A DNA stretch of 64,000 bases from Saccharina japonica (Eukaryota; Sar; Phaeophyceae; Laminariales; Laminariaceae), in contig MEHQ01000940.1 in assembly GCA_008828725.1 (NCBI GenBank), forward strand, positions 62,001 through 126,000. The letters are read 5' to 3'. Position 1 is the first letter of the stretch; every line of letters starts with the position of its first letter. The notes under the pieces were generated by a model, which did not search any database, had not been told where the DNA came from, and saw only the letters and a list, made by a program, of their open reading frames with translations. Below, one piece after another: positions 10,986 through 21,332 of this stretch. The position numbers and the translations under genes are program-made.

Positions 10986-11862
10986 CACCCACCAGTGCTC
11001 GGCGTCCTCGTCGAAAATCTGAGTTAAAAAACATTTTCAGCAGCCGGAGAAACCGCTATTTTTCAAATTCGTCTTTGGCTATTAGGGGTACAGAGTACGG
11101 CGAGTCGTGTTTTAGTAAGAGGCACGTTTCGTGCTGAGAAAGGCGCCTGACCGATACACCTCCTGAGACACAATAAACTGTTGACCATGACCAACGCACC
11201 CTAATGAACCTACTCATCGGTCGGCAGTCTGGGCCTTGGAACGTGAGAAATTTGGTTTCTGTAGGGAGTCATGAAAAGGTAGAAATTATACCTGAAATAA
11301 TATGGCGACTGAACAAAAAAACGGATTTGTTTTACATTTCCTACGAGCTGGTTTCAGCAAGAGCAGGAGCATTTCGTCTTCAGACTTTTGCACCGTAAAT
11401 GAAAACGAATTGGAAAACGAAATTTGGCAGGGTTGTTCTTCATGAGTATACGAAAAAACTACATGATGGCCTTTTTTGAAAAAATGTTTTTTTGGTGAAT
11501 GAGGTACATTTTAAAGTTTTTGCTTGTTTTCCCGGCAACTTTGACCCAACATTACAGACGAACAAAAACGAAAAAAAAAGGCCATCTTGTCATTTTTTCG
11601 TATGGTCATGAAGAACACCCCTGCCAAATTTCGTTTTCCAACTCGTTTTTATTCATGGCTGGTGCAAAAGTGATTTCCGCGAAGTGTATTTTTTCCCCTA
11701 AGGTTTCTAATTTGCTCAATACATTTTCCTAGTAATTTGGCAGGCGGTTCTTACCACAGCTTGATAGGCTCGCAGGAAGCAAAACCGTGGCATGGACGTC
11801 TTCCCCTTGTTGATGCGATCCTGCCAAGACTTCTAAAGTCGAATTAGTCGGCTTATTGAGTC
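10986..11862 (+). repeat. Repeat family A, copy 1, middle part
   Basis: This resumes family A right after the copia element with CACCAGTGCTCGGCGTCCTCGTCG-type sequence that matches 18160-18500 and 57012-57207. The later portion (about 11590-11862) matches 20560-20750, sharing CCTTGTTGATGCGATC and CAAGACTTCTAA. It contains an internal palindrome at 11390-11665. Confidence 0.85.
11390..11665. repeat. Internal palindrome of family A (88 bp arms)
   Basis: The arms at about 11390-11477 and 11578-11665 are near-perfect reverse complements, sharing GGAAAACGAAATTTGGCAGG, with a spacer of about 100 bp that includes a GACCCAACATTACAGACG segment. The family A copy at 20330-20600 keeps a more decayed form. 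It could form a hairpin in RNA or single-stranded DNA. Confidence 0.85.
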
Positions 11863-12196
11863 GCCGGTCGCCCCGGTGGTCTAACTGGTAGCCACGAAGC
11901 CTGTAGGGCCGGATGTCGAGGGTTCGATTCTCCCCATGGAGGTTTTTATTCTCAAATGACACCGTCTGTCGAGAGCGCATATTATAGCGTGGGTAAGCAA
12001 AATTCGACGAGAGTTGACGAGGGAAGAAAGTGCTGAAATCTTCTCGCGATAAAAATGCAAAGCAAGAACCGTAGTGGGGGAGGAGGGAGAGGAGCCTACT
12101 TTGTGACCCCGGATCTGAGTTACGACTAGGGAGGAGAGAGAAAGGAAGGGCGAAGATAATAAATGGGATGGACAAAAAATAAAATAAAATAAAAAT
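11863..12196 (+). mobile_element. tRNA-derived SINE, copy 1 (full length)
   Basis: The head has a pol III A-box TGGTCTAACTGG (11877-11888) and a B-box GGTTCGATTCT (11921-11931) spaced as in a tRNA. The body follows (about 11950-12150: ATTCGACGAGAGTTGACGAG, then CCCCGGATCTGAGTTACGAC), and the tail is A-rich with AAAATAAAAT units. The copy lies inside family A, which resumes at about 12197. Acceptor strands in the head do not pair, so it is not a tRNA gene. A second full copy is at 13472-13820 and several body fragments lie on both strands. Mobilisation would need a LINE partner. Confidence 0.9.
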
Positions 12197-12510
12197 GACC
12201 GATATATGGCCTGAATACTATTATATTGGTTTTACTATAGGATTACTGCAAGAAATATATCCCTATGGAATAACGCCTCCCTAAGGAATACCAATATGAC
12301 CATATCTCGCGAAATACAACTCGTAAGCCAAAAATCTCTTCACCGATGTGTTCCCCTTGCTTGGCGATGCCGTCATGTCGATATCTGTAGTGTTCGAAAA
12401 AGTAATGTATTCCGTTTTTTTATTTCCCGAAGAAGCTATCTTATGCTTCTCTCTGGAACCAGCTCGTACAGGTTTCCGATAATATTTTTTTCCCGAAGGG
12501 CCCCCTTAAG
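12197..12510 (+). repeat. Repeat family A, copy 1, right part
   Basis: This matches 20840-21010: shared words include ACGCCTCCC, CCAAAAATCTCTT, ATGTGTTCCCCT and GGTCATGTCGATGT. It ends near a CCCGAAGGGCCCCCTTA phrase at 12493-12510 that also closes the front half of copy 2 at about 18522. Confidence 0.75.
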
Positions 12511-13471
12511 GCACGTCACAGGCACATGCCTATATGCCTAACCTGTTGCCTATCTCCGCATTCCTGAAAGCGCCTGTGCTGTGCTAGGCTAGGGCCGACA
12601 TTGCTGTACCGTACGTTGTTCGCTTGGCCCGACACAACGGTTGATGAATACATACCAGGTACATATCTGGTATCTGTATCGTACGTGTTTTTGGGAACAA
12701 CTTTATTATGAGAAAAAAGGGAAAAACAAATAATAGTTAATAGGGTTAGGGTTCCCCAGCCACTGGAAAAAGCAGAAAGCAACAAATAAACTTTTTGTTT
12801 AGTTTCTTTACTTTTTGAAATTCCTGGCTGCGACCAACAACGCCGATGATTCCACCAGCAACGTTCTTCAGGCCTTTCGTTCTCCCCTCCGTCCCTCTCG
12901 AGTCCCTCTGTCGCTACCACGGCAACACCGCAGTATGGACTCTTCTTGCTGCGCAAAACGGATATTTTGTACCAAATACAGCGCAACACCTACTAACTAA
13001 CTAATTAAAGCTCGTACGTAGGACGTGTATATAATACTGAGGACATATAAAACACGCGCTCGAAGTATAATACCAGCACTCGGCTACATATTATATACGT
13101 ATGCAAATATATATGAGTTTCGACGAAATCCTCGATCTCACAGCTGATTGATGCTTTTATATATATATATTACAAAAATATATATACGTAAAATACGTAC
13201 AATACGTACCTGATAGGTACAGGTTTTCTATGTGGGTGTGTGCTGGACGTATACCGTATCGTACATATACCTTGCTCTTGATGTGTTTTTAGACATTTTT
13301 GAAATATCGAAAACATAAAGAAGCGAATTGAATCTGTTCATCATGATAGTTGAATATAACATGTACTTGGTCATATGTATAATAAACCTGTAAATATACG
13401 AATACTTCGTATATATGATACAATACTTTTGATACCTTTTCTGTTTTTGTTTTTTTGTGCGTACTGTTTGT
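12511..13471. other. AT-rich intergenic stretch without a gene
   Basis: No supportable coding region was seen. A short TTAGGG tract lies at 12742-12757. A decayed reverse-strand copy of repeat family B is at 13038-13149. The rest is rich in ATATAC and GTACGTA words. Confidence 0.6.
13038..13149 (-). repeat. Repeat family B, decayed copy
   Basis: Read on the minus strand it matches the CAGCTGTGAG...CGAGGATTTCGTCGAA start and the TTTTATATGTCCTCA end of the copies at 19582-19674 and 58471-58563, with several substitutions and an inserted AT-rich patch. Confidence 0.7.
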
Positions 13472-13820
13472 GCCGGTCGCCCCGGTGGTCTAACTGGTAG
13501 TCACGAAGCCTTTTGGGCCGGATATCGAGGGTTCGATTCTCCCCATCCATGGAAGTTTTTATTCTTAAATAATGACACCGACTCTGTCGAGAGTGCATAT
13601 TACAGCGTGGGTAATAGTAAGCAAAATTCGACGAGAGTTGACGAGGGAAGAAAGTGCTGAAATCTTCTCGCGATCAAAATGCAAGGCAAGAACCGTAGTG
13701 GGGGAGGAGGGAGAAGAGCCTACTTTGTGACCCCGGATCTGAGTTACGACTAGAGAGGGAGAAAGGCGCAAGTGCGAAGATAATGAGTAGGATGGAAAAC
13801 AAAAAAATCAAAAGTCAAGT
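13472..13820 (+). mobile_element. tRNA-derived SINE, copy 2 (full length)
   Basis: The A-box TGGTCTAACTGG (13486-13497) and B-box GGTTCGATTCT (13530-13540) are identical to copy 1. The body matches copy 1 almost base for base (ATTCGACGAGAGTTGACGAG, CCCCGGATCTGAGTTACGAC) and ends in an A-rich tail. Small differences in the anticodon-loop region and small insertions show it is an independent insertion. High similarity points to recent activity. Confidence 0.9.
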
Positions 13821-13861
13821 GTATAATATTGCTGATTATTCCATCCTATTTGCCATTTTCG

Positions 13862-14080
13862 GCCCCTGCTTTTCCCTCGCCTTCCTACTAGTACTATGTA
13901 TTCATATTAATAGTCGAAACTCAGATCAGGGGTCATACTCGTAGGGTAGCCGCTTCTCCCTCCTCGCCCCTAAGGTTCGTGCCTTGAGTTTTTTACCCGA
14001 AACTAGAGTAGTTCAGCTCTTTCTTTCCCTCGCCGGCTAGCATCGCTTCTAACCCTTTGCGCCTACCACGCTGCTACAAA
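13862..14080 (-). mobile_element. SINE body fragment, reverse orientation
   Basis: Read on the minus strand it carries the diagnostic body words of the SINE family (GATCTGAGTT with the preceding CCCC region, TAGGCGCAAAGG) in a diverged form. The tRNA-like head is missing or decayed. It is followed by a 123 bp tandem duplication. Confidence 0.65.
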
Positions 14081-14283
14081 CAGCAGAGCAGCTGATTTTG
14101 TACTACGAAATATCTCATCCAATAATCAGGTGATTCCACAGACTGGTAAATTCTCATACATAGCATCGCTTCTAACCCTTTGCGCCTACCACGCTGCTAC
14201 AAACAGCAGAGCAGCTGATTTTGTACTACGAAATATCTCATCCAATAATCAGGTGATTCCACAGACTGGTAAATTCTCATACG
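14038..14283. repeat. 123 bp perfect tandem duplication
   Basis: The unit 14038-14160 is repeated at 14161-14283 with no difference seen apart from the join. It begins TAGCATCGCTTCTAACCC and includes CAAACAGCAGAGCAGCTG. The identity implies a very recent duplication. No gene lies in it. Confidence 0.9.
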
Positions 14284-14843
14284 TACGAGCGTGATTGTAA
14301 TTGTAATTTTTCATATGATATGTATACAGATCTAAAAGAGGAAGGGGGTCGTCAGTGGCATACAAACCCGCGCAAGACCCGCATGCATTTTGAGGTGCGT
14401 ATCATCAGTGTTTTTAATATGTGCACGGTATATTGTACAAAATAAACTGAAATTCGCCAAGTTTTTGAGGAGTTTGTTGTCACCTCGCGGCGTTTTGTAT
14501 ATATTTAAGGTTCTCTTGAAGTTGGACTAGAGAAAAAAAGATGCGGCCGACGATTGGAGGCACATGCACACACCCATCAGTCCCACAGAAACTGTCGAAG
14601 TTGGCGATAAAAATGATGTTTATGGATTCCTCCACCCCTCGATCGGCTATTTTTTTCTTGGGTGTTCTTCTACCCGCTCTGCAAGGTGAGGTTTAAAACA
14701 CGTTCTACGCTTAATTAAGCTTTAGTGTTAGTGTCTACGTGTTCTGTGATGATGGTGTATGTGCTGCTACTGCTGCTTTAACACTAACTAACTACTACTG
14801 AAGACGATGATGTAGTACGAGCTCATTCTAAACCTAAGCAAGG
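14284..14843. other. Stretch without a recognised feature
   Basis: Mixed-composition DNA with no frame of note, no tRNA and no clear repeat shared with other parts of the window. Confidence 0.5.
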
Positions 14844-15122
14844 TTGGGCTGCATCAGGCAGTCTGTGCGAGATGCCCTAAGCAAACAAGCAAGCAAGCTT
14901 CACTGGCGCTGTCAGTTGCGCAAAGAAGGGAGGAATGCCATGTATGTCATGTCACGAGTGCCCAAGAGTGGCGATACTACTGTCCCGGAACACAGGCAGG
15001 CCTACAGACCACGTAGTAGTGCAGTCGCCTGCTACCTAGAGGATAGCTACATTGTTGGCGGGTACACGGTTCTTAGAGAGACAGCCGAAAAGTTAAAGTT
15101 TATGTGTATGGCCAGGTGTTAG
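14844..15122 (+). CDS. Hypothetical 92-codon open frame
   Basis: An uninterrupted frame from ATG to a stop codon, with a fairly even amino-acid mix (two Tyr-rich patches, no simple repeat). No family was recognised, no splice signals clearly bound it, and it sits in repeat-rich DNA. It could be a chance frame, a small gene or a relic exon. Chance is the most likely reading. Confidence 0.2.
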   Translation: MGCIRQSVRDALSKQASKLHWRCQLRKEGRNAMYVMSRVPKSGDTTVPEHRQAYRPRSSAVACYLEDSYIVGGYTVLRETAEKLKFMCMARC

Positions 15123-16650
15123 AATCTGTGTGATGATTTTCCTGTTGTGATACCTACCAGGTATTAATTACCAGGTACGTATGTATGTATGTGTTTCTCC
15201 CTTGCCTTGAAGCAGTGGGATCCAATACATTTTTGTAGTTTTAATGTTTGCCATGGAACATGATCAGAGCTTTTGGGCGACAAGGCGTAGAGGGCAAGTT
15301 AGCAAGGGGTATCATACCGCGCCGAAACCGAGAGGCAGGGCACGGGGCACAGCTTACTACATACAGTAAAACAACGTAGCATGTATACTGCCTGTAAGGG
15401 CGCGCCGCGCCCCTCTTTCTTTCGCCCATCTCTCTTTCACCACATACTGTACTACAGCACAGGAGCATGATTTTGATGAGCGCTCGCACAGCAGAAGTGT
15501 TCAATAACATCACATACATTTCGACCCTTTAGATTGCGGCCATGTAGGATGTAGGGCACAACTTGAGGTATGAAATACGTCTCAACAACGTCGCATCACG
15601 CACTCGGTCCCTAAATCGTAAAGATCATGTATTTGTGTATGAACATGTAATGCAAACGATCATATAAATTTAGGGATACTCGTATATATTATATGTATGT
15701 CGTAGTGGTCCAGGGGTATAAATATATAAATATGTATTATGGTTGGGTACATGTACATGTACGTGGTAATTTGTGATTTGAAGGCATTTGGTATGGCAGG
15801 TAATATTATATATAGGTAATTGAACCACCGGTCTGCTGTTATTTCGTCTTTGTGCGTCGAATCTACAGCAGAAGAAGATTATGTCCGCCCGAAGTAGATA
15901 GAATAGTTTTTGTACTCGTATTAATAGTATACAGACCTGATAATGTGCATGCTTTGCGTCTGGTTTGTGATCTGCGAGAAGCGAGGACGTGTCCTGTGAG
16001 AAGCAAGCACAGCTTCGGTCAGCTGCACGCTGCACGTGGGTGGTTTTTAGCAGTCCATGGCACAGCTAATACTATTAATAGTATACACCAGGGCATTGTA
16101 CTGCTGTCATACTCGTACTATTATTATTAATAGTATCTGTAGTCCACCCCAGTATACGAGTACGCGTCCACGCTACGTATTATATGAATATATATAAATA
16201 TACATCTCACAGCTGGCCGCCGTGTTTTTTTTTTTTTTCAATATATTTATGGTAATCGTCGTAGTCACGCCCGGTGATGCATTTTTTTTACTCGATGTCT
16301 AACTTCGGCTGGGCCGGTCGAACAACGGAATCACAAACAACACACCATACACCTCGTACATACAGCATTATTAATGGTTTGAATAGTATCGCACACATAT
16401 CATACGCGTATTGGTATTACAACAGTAACATGAAACGTAAAAGTTTCAGTTACTACAGCAGTTATCACATACTCGTATACGTATACAGAATACCAGGTAT
16501 TATATATTAAATGAACATGAAACGTGATTCCTATGAGTTGATGAGTATGTTTGTACATGTAATATATACGGCTGTTGTTGTTGTTGTTGTTGTTGTTGTT
16601 ATTGTTGTTTTTTTCCGTCCCTTGTACTCGTATTACCTTCCACTTACTAC
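15123..16650. other. AT-rich intergenic stretch without a gene
   Basis: Only short words stand out: TACCAGGTA palindromes (15157-15177, 16490), ATATATAA runs, and a (TTG)n microsatellite at about 16570-16600. No coding region is supportable. Confidence 0.6.
16570..16600. repeat. (TTG)n microsatellite
   Basis: About ten TTG units in a row; it accounts for a poly-Asn stretch in a minus-strand open frame. Confidence 0.9.
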
Positions 16651-16658
16651 GTATACAC

Positions 16659-17098
16659 CAAGGCATTAATTAGGTGTTGCGCTGTTGCGCTGGCGCAACA
16701 TTTGGCCAAAATAACGGTTTTGCGCAACAGTCGCCGCGAGGCTAGTTGCGCGCAGCGCAACACGCATTTTTGGGCGCGCAACATTTTCGCCGCAGGCTAA
16801 AAAAATTGTTGCGCGTTTTTTTTCTCGCCGGGGTCGAGAAAATTTTTTCGGGGGTCTTTTTTTCTTGATAAATAGTCGTAATTGGACATCTTTTAGGCTT
16901 TTTAGGCGTACATTCGCCCAAAGATCGCCATTTTTTCGCTTTTTTCGCTTTTTTCGCCTCCGGCGGCGGCGGCGGCGGGGGCTTGCGGCGCCTGCGGCGC
17001 GCAACACGCGCCTCAGGCGTGTTGCGGTGCGCGCAACACTCCTTGAGTCGCCTGTTGCGCTGCGCGCAACAGACCCCGACCCACTAATTAATGCCCTG
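16659..17098. mobile_element. hAT-like MITE, CAGGGCATTAATTA family, copy 1
   Basis: The 440 bp element has ends CAAGGCATTAATTAG and CTAATTAATGCCCTG and a perfect 8 bp duplication GTATACAC (16651-16658, 17099-17106), which fits hAT. The inside is GC-rich and full of mini-hairpins such as GTTGCGCGCAGCGCAAC (about 16745-16761) and TTCGCCGCAGGC, plus (CGG)n. Arg-rich open frames come from this composition. A related copy lies at 27250-27738. It also resembles the 8037-9106 element in hairpin content, though the ends differ. Confidence 0.88.
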
Positions 17099-17234
17099 GT
17101 ATACACATCTCACACGTACAACCCGTTGCAATAGAAATGTGTGACATTTCCTCCCCACTCCATTAATTATCGCCGCCCTTCGGTTCTCTCTCCCTCTTAT
17201 CGATATTCATACATACATATATACATATATAATA

Positions 17235-17420
17235 TTAATAGTCGTAACTCAGATCCGGGGTCAGTATTAATAAGCAGACTCTTCTCCTCCCTCCTCACTG
17301 CGTACTTAGGGTTAGGTATCACGGTATCTGCCTTGCATTTTTATCCGAGAAATTTCAGCAATTCTCCCCTCTTCGACTCTGGTACTCCATGCTATAACAG
17401 TAACAATAGGCAGGCGCTCT
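17235..17420 (-). mobile_element. SINE body fragment, reverse orientation
   Basis: On the minus strand it carries CCCCGGATCTGAGTTACGAC and a GCAAGG/AAAAATGC block matching the SINE body, with a TTAGGG-like word in the middle. The head is not recognisable. Confidence 0.75.
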
Positions 17421-17839
17421 CGACAGCACTACAAGTAATAGTAACTACCTGGTACGTAGTAATACGAGAGTATTTTGTATTTTGTATGTTGGTGTCATTT
17501 GAGAAGAAAAGTTTCCAAAAGGAGACTCCAACCCCAGTCTCCAACCGTACCATTGGTACCATTCTTCGTTTTTTTTTTTTTTGTACTCGTATATACTACT
17601 CGTACTACTACTGTACTAATGGGTTAGTATATATACCATGTTTACACCATGTTTACTGCTGTCCTCTACCTGCTACGTCGTACATACCTGGTACATATTA
17701 TACATACATAGAATAATTGTGTAGGGGTTCGTTTTGTTTTAAGAGGCCCCCTCGACCATGAAAACAACAGCAGTACCTGAGTGCTGAAACAAACATATAT
17801 TAATAATAATATATGTATACGATATGTTTCGTCGTTGAT

Positions 17840-18535
17840 ACAGCAACAATACTATGTATTGTGTAATACCACCATATCAATACTCCTTACGGAACACGGC
17901 ATAATAACTACAGTTCTAATGCTCAGACCTCCTACCGACCAACGTATACCTTGTTCGTTCTAGTGTCTCTAAGAAGAGGTGATGGGGCTCTAGGATTTGC
18001 GAGGGAGCGTAGGCATTGCTGTGTTTGCATGACGAAATGAAAGTGCTCCGCAGCAAGACTGTTTTATCGTTGCGGAGCTTCCTGTTTAGTATCTGCACTT
18101 TGCTGTGGCCACGTAGGACGCTACATACGGTCGAACTAGAGGCCCAGGTAGGTTCACCTACCAGTGCTCGGCGTCCTCGTCGAAAATCTGAGTTTAAACA
18201 GTACCAGCAGCCGGAGAAACTGCCATTTGTCAAATTCGCCTTTGGGTACGAGGGGTATGGCAAGTCGTTTTTGAGTGAATGAGCCACTTTTCGTGATGAA
18301 AAAGGCGTCTAACCGATACGCCTCCTAAGACACAAATAAATGTTGACCATGACCTACGCTCTCTAAAACTACTCCTCGGTTGGCGGTCTGAGCATTGGAA
18401 CCAGAGAAGTGTCTCTTTCCGTAGGGAGTCATGACAAAGTAGACACTATACCAGAAATGGTACGAGTATTGCGACAGAAAACAAACGTTTAAATACCTTA
18501 TTTTTGTTCTAATATTTTATGCCCGAAGGGGCCCC
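17840..18535 (+). repeat. Repeat family A, copy 2, front half
   Basis: It aligns with 2341-2648 joined to 10986-11330 across the copia insertion point, so it shows the empty site: GGTTCACCTACCAGTGCTCGG here corresponds to the split in copy 1. It ends near GCCCGAAGGGGCCCCTTA and is followed directly by a reverse SINE fragment. Confidence 0.85.
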
Positions 18536-18790
18536 TTACCCCTCCTTACTGTCTGTTGCCCCCATACTATTATTTGTGTTGGCCTTCATTTATCTCCTCT
18601 TCTTCCTACTAATAGTCGTAACTCAGATACGGAGTCACAAAGTAGGCTTTTTCCCCTCTCCCCGCCACGGTTTTTGCCTTGCATTTTTATCGCGAGAATG
18701 CTTCAGCCCTTTCTTCCCTCGTTGACTTGCATCGAGTTGCGCCGCTGACTTGCATGGAGTTGTGCCCTACCCACGCTATTATTCGCCCTC
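18536..18790 (-). mobile_element. SINE body fragment, reverse orientation
   Basis: On the minus strand it shows the SINE body words (GTTACGACTATTAG, CGCGATAAAAATGCAAGGC, TCAACGAGGGAAGAAAG) and an internal partial duplication of the ACTTGCATCGAGTTG segment. No head is present. Confidence 0.8.
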
Positions 18791-18867
18791 AGCGATTGAT
18801 TATTCCTTGATTATTGCTTGATTATTCCTTGATTCCGTGCGCTTGTTTATTTTGGCACATAATCTCG

Positions 18868-18950
18868 AAGGTCCAACCCACGTGAGGTTTGAACCCCGGA
18901 AACAACCTCATATTAATACGTGAGGTTTGAACCCCGGAAAAAAAACTCAT
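18868..18950. repeat. Short direct repeat CGTGAGGTTTGAACCCCGG
   Basis: The phrase occurs at about 18880 and again about 40 bp downstream, each followed by AAAC-rich sequence. A related phrase, CCCACGTGGGGTTTAAAC, is duplicated at 59067-59110. It could be a T-loop-like remnant (GTTTGAACCCC), but no tRNA fold is evident. Confidence 0.55.
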
Positions 18951-19240
18951 ACTAATAGTCATATTAATAGTCATATTAAAATAGTAATGTTAATATTTAT
19001 AGTAACGTTCGAGGGTACCAAATTGGTAGACCATCGGTGCGTGGCATAAACAGAAACAGAAACACAAAGAAGGGGGACTTGTACGTAATCGTGGCATCCC
19101 TACTATGAATACTAATATTAATAGTAGGCCTTCAGGGGAACTAGCATCGGAGAACTCGTATGATATGATGTGATATGATATGATACATACGGTGGAAGCC
19201 ACAACATCTACCTCAGTTCTAAATACTATATATGTGTGTA

Positions 19241-19413
19241 CAGGACAGGACACCTATTAACAATAAGAACAGGAAATCTGGCCCATGCTGGATTTCTTAT
19301 TTGAGAGAGGGTGCTTTCAACACTAATTTCAAGATAATGACTCTCAAATTACTTTTCCCCCTGTAGATACCAGCCTGGCTTTCGAGTTAGCCTGTTTCTT
19401 ATTGGGTGTCCTG
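19241..19413. mobile_element. Tc1/mariner-like MITE, copy 1
   Basis: The 173 bp element starts CAGGACA and ends in GGTGTCCTG, with inverted-repeat words AATAAGAA / TTCTTATT just inside, and is flanked by TA on both sides (19239-19240 and 19414-19415). A TA flank and small size fit Tc1/mariner MITEs. The left end carries an extra AGGAC. The sister copy is at 58821-58990. Confidence 0.75.
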
Positions 19414-19581
19414 TAGTACTGCTGTAGTAGTACTGGTACGTACAAGTATATATCGGGGTATTTATACACGAGTTGAGTACGTATGTCGTGTTGTCTTAGC
19501 GCCCAACTACATCCAGCACACACACCCAGTGGCCGACATGATTCCTCATCCTACATATATATTAAAAAACATAAAAAGCAA

Positions 19582-19674
19582 CAGCTGTGAGCTCGAGGAT
19601 TTCGTCGAAGCTCATCTTTGCTAGCTGAGTGTAATACTTCGATCGCGCGTACTTACGGATTTTATATGTCCTCA
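19582..19674 (+). repeat. Repeat family B, copy
   Basis: A 93 bp segment nearly identical to 58471-58563. It opens CAGCTGTGAGCTCGAGG, contains a weak hairpin GAGCTCGA...TCGAAGCTC and ends TTTTATATGTCCTCA. All plus-strand copies are preceded by an A-rich run ending AACAACAG or GCAACAG. Confidence 0.85.
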
Positions 19675-19689
19675 TGTAGGATGTACATC

Positions 19690-20289
19690 CCGTATGAGGG
19701 GGACACAATCTGAGGCTGTAGAATCCAGGAAGTGTGTGTCTATTTGTTGGGGGAGAAATAATTAAATTAAATTAAAATTAAAATTAAACAGTTTAAAATA
19801 AACGTACCAGGTATACTATAGTATATATAGAGCGACACATTCTGTGGTACCCGGTTGGGAACGTGTCCCCGTGGACACAGTTGCATGGCAATTCCTCCAT
19901 AAACCCTTCAAACACGCCAATAACCCAACGTAACATAGATTTGGGGCTTCAGTGCCTGCAATGTACGTGCGAGCACCAAACATCAACAACAAATATGACG
20001 GGTACCCGGGTAGACGGCTACGAATGTTCATGTGGTCAGCACGCCTGAACATACTACGCCTGATAATACTTCCAGCAAACCTTAAAGCACGCAGACGATC
20101 CAGCGGAACGCTACGTACATAGCTTTAGGGTTTTACAGCATTATTACCCGATTTTGCTATCATACGTATAATATACCTGCACTTGGTTCATTGTTTTGTT
20201 GAGAGTATACTTCATTAATATTTATTTGTACGAGGTGATTCCAGCGACATCCAAAATATATATATATCGTACGAGCTTTTTCGCACTTT
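19690..20289. other. Stretch without a recognised feature
   Basis: An (ATTAAA)n patch lies at 19759-19790. Otherwise no gene or repeat shared with the rest of the window was recognised. Confidence 0.5.
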
Positions 20290-21015
20290 TGCGCGCTTGT
20301 TTTTGAAAGTTGGGAAAACGAAATATTGTAGTACGGCATTGGTTCATGGCAAGACGAAAAAAAACAAATGAAGGGTCTTTTGGCATTCTTGGTTTTGTTT
20401 TTTCTGTACGTAGGTCTGCGTAGGTAGTTGTTTTTTTTCATTTTTCGAGGATGTTTGGTCACCTTTGACCCGGAACTCATGACGTTTTTTTCAAACAAGG
20501 CCCTTCCTGGGTCACTTGCTACTGTTGTGGAGAACACCCAACACCCTCGCCAACTTTCGTTTTCCAAATCCCAAAAAACAGCGTGCAGAAGTGATTTCCC
20601 CAAAGGGGAGTTTCCCCTATATGGTTTCAAATTTGATCCGTACATTTTTCCAAAATTTGACGGGCGATTTTTACCAAACCCTTCCCCTTCCTTGTTGATG
20701 CGATCATGTCAAGACTTCTAATAAATAGTGTCGAATTACTCGGCGTATTGACCGACATCTGATGGACTTACAATCAGTTTTTTTTTTTTTTTTTTTTATC
20801 CTCCGGCGGATGCTTACAATCAGTAGTACATATATATGTATTCTATTAGTAGTGATTTTACTCCTATCATATGAAACGACGCCTCCCCAAGTATTACAAA
20901 CATGACCAAAGCTCGCGAGCTACGAACAACTCGAACGCCAAAAATCTCTTTGCCAATGTGTTCCCCTAGGTTATGCGGTCATGTCGATGTATGTACTACT
21001 GTTGGCAATGTGTGT
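20290..21015 (+). repeat. Repeat family A, copy 2, back half
   Basis: It matches 11395-11862 and 12197-12400 of copy 1, sharing CCTTGTTGATGCGATC, CGAATTACTCGG and AAATCTCTT. It lies about 1.75 kb from the front half. That gap holds a SINE fragment, a MITE and a family B copy, which probably inserted into one original element. Confidence 0.75.
20779..20812 (-). mobile_element. Tiny retroposed insert: 15 bp plus poly(A), with 12 bp target duplication
   Basis: On the minus strand this is CATCCGCCGGAGGAT followed by about 19 A. It is flanked by the perfect 12 bp direct repeat CTTACAATCAGT (20767-20778 and 20813-20824). A poly(A) tail and a target duplication are hallmarks of LINE-driven target-primed insertion, here with almost no body. 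The short body is itself nearly palindromic. Confidence 0.75.
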
Positions 21016-21332
21016 GTTGTCTTCACGTGTCAAATGCAAAAACGTATATACCTTGTATATATTATATTATATATACGAGAACGCAACAGCACAAAGGCCA
21101 GATTATAAACAAATATGGAGAGGGACAAAAACACAAAACTGATTCTGAAATGGAACAGAATACAACTGACGCAAGGAGATTGTTGTAGGTGTGTCTCTCC
21201 ATCTCACCCGACACAGTCAAGCTTTTGATAAATTAAACCATTGGAACACCCCTAATAATTACCACCCGATACTTCGCGTTTACCGTGCATTGCCGCCGGT
21301 GTTTCCGTGTTATGTTTCCATTTTGTTATTGA

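Noticed and set aside
11863-13560. Functional tRNA genes at the SINE heads
   Set aside because: A- and B-boxes are good but acceptor and anticodon stems do not pair, and a SINE body follows each head.
16666-17134. Arg-rich frames on both strands
   Set aside because: Produced by CGG repeats and GC-rich mini-hairpins inside the MITE.
18868-18950. tRNA T-loop-like phrase GTTTGAACCCC, duplicated
   Set aside because: No D-arm or anticodon arm can be folded upstream at the right spacing.
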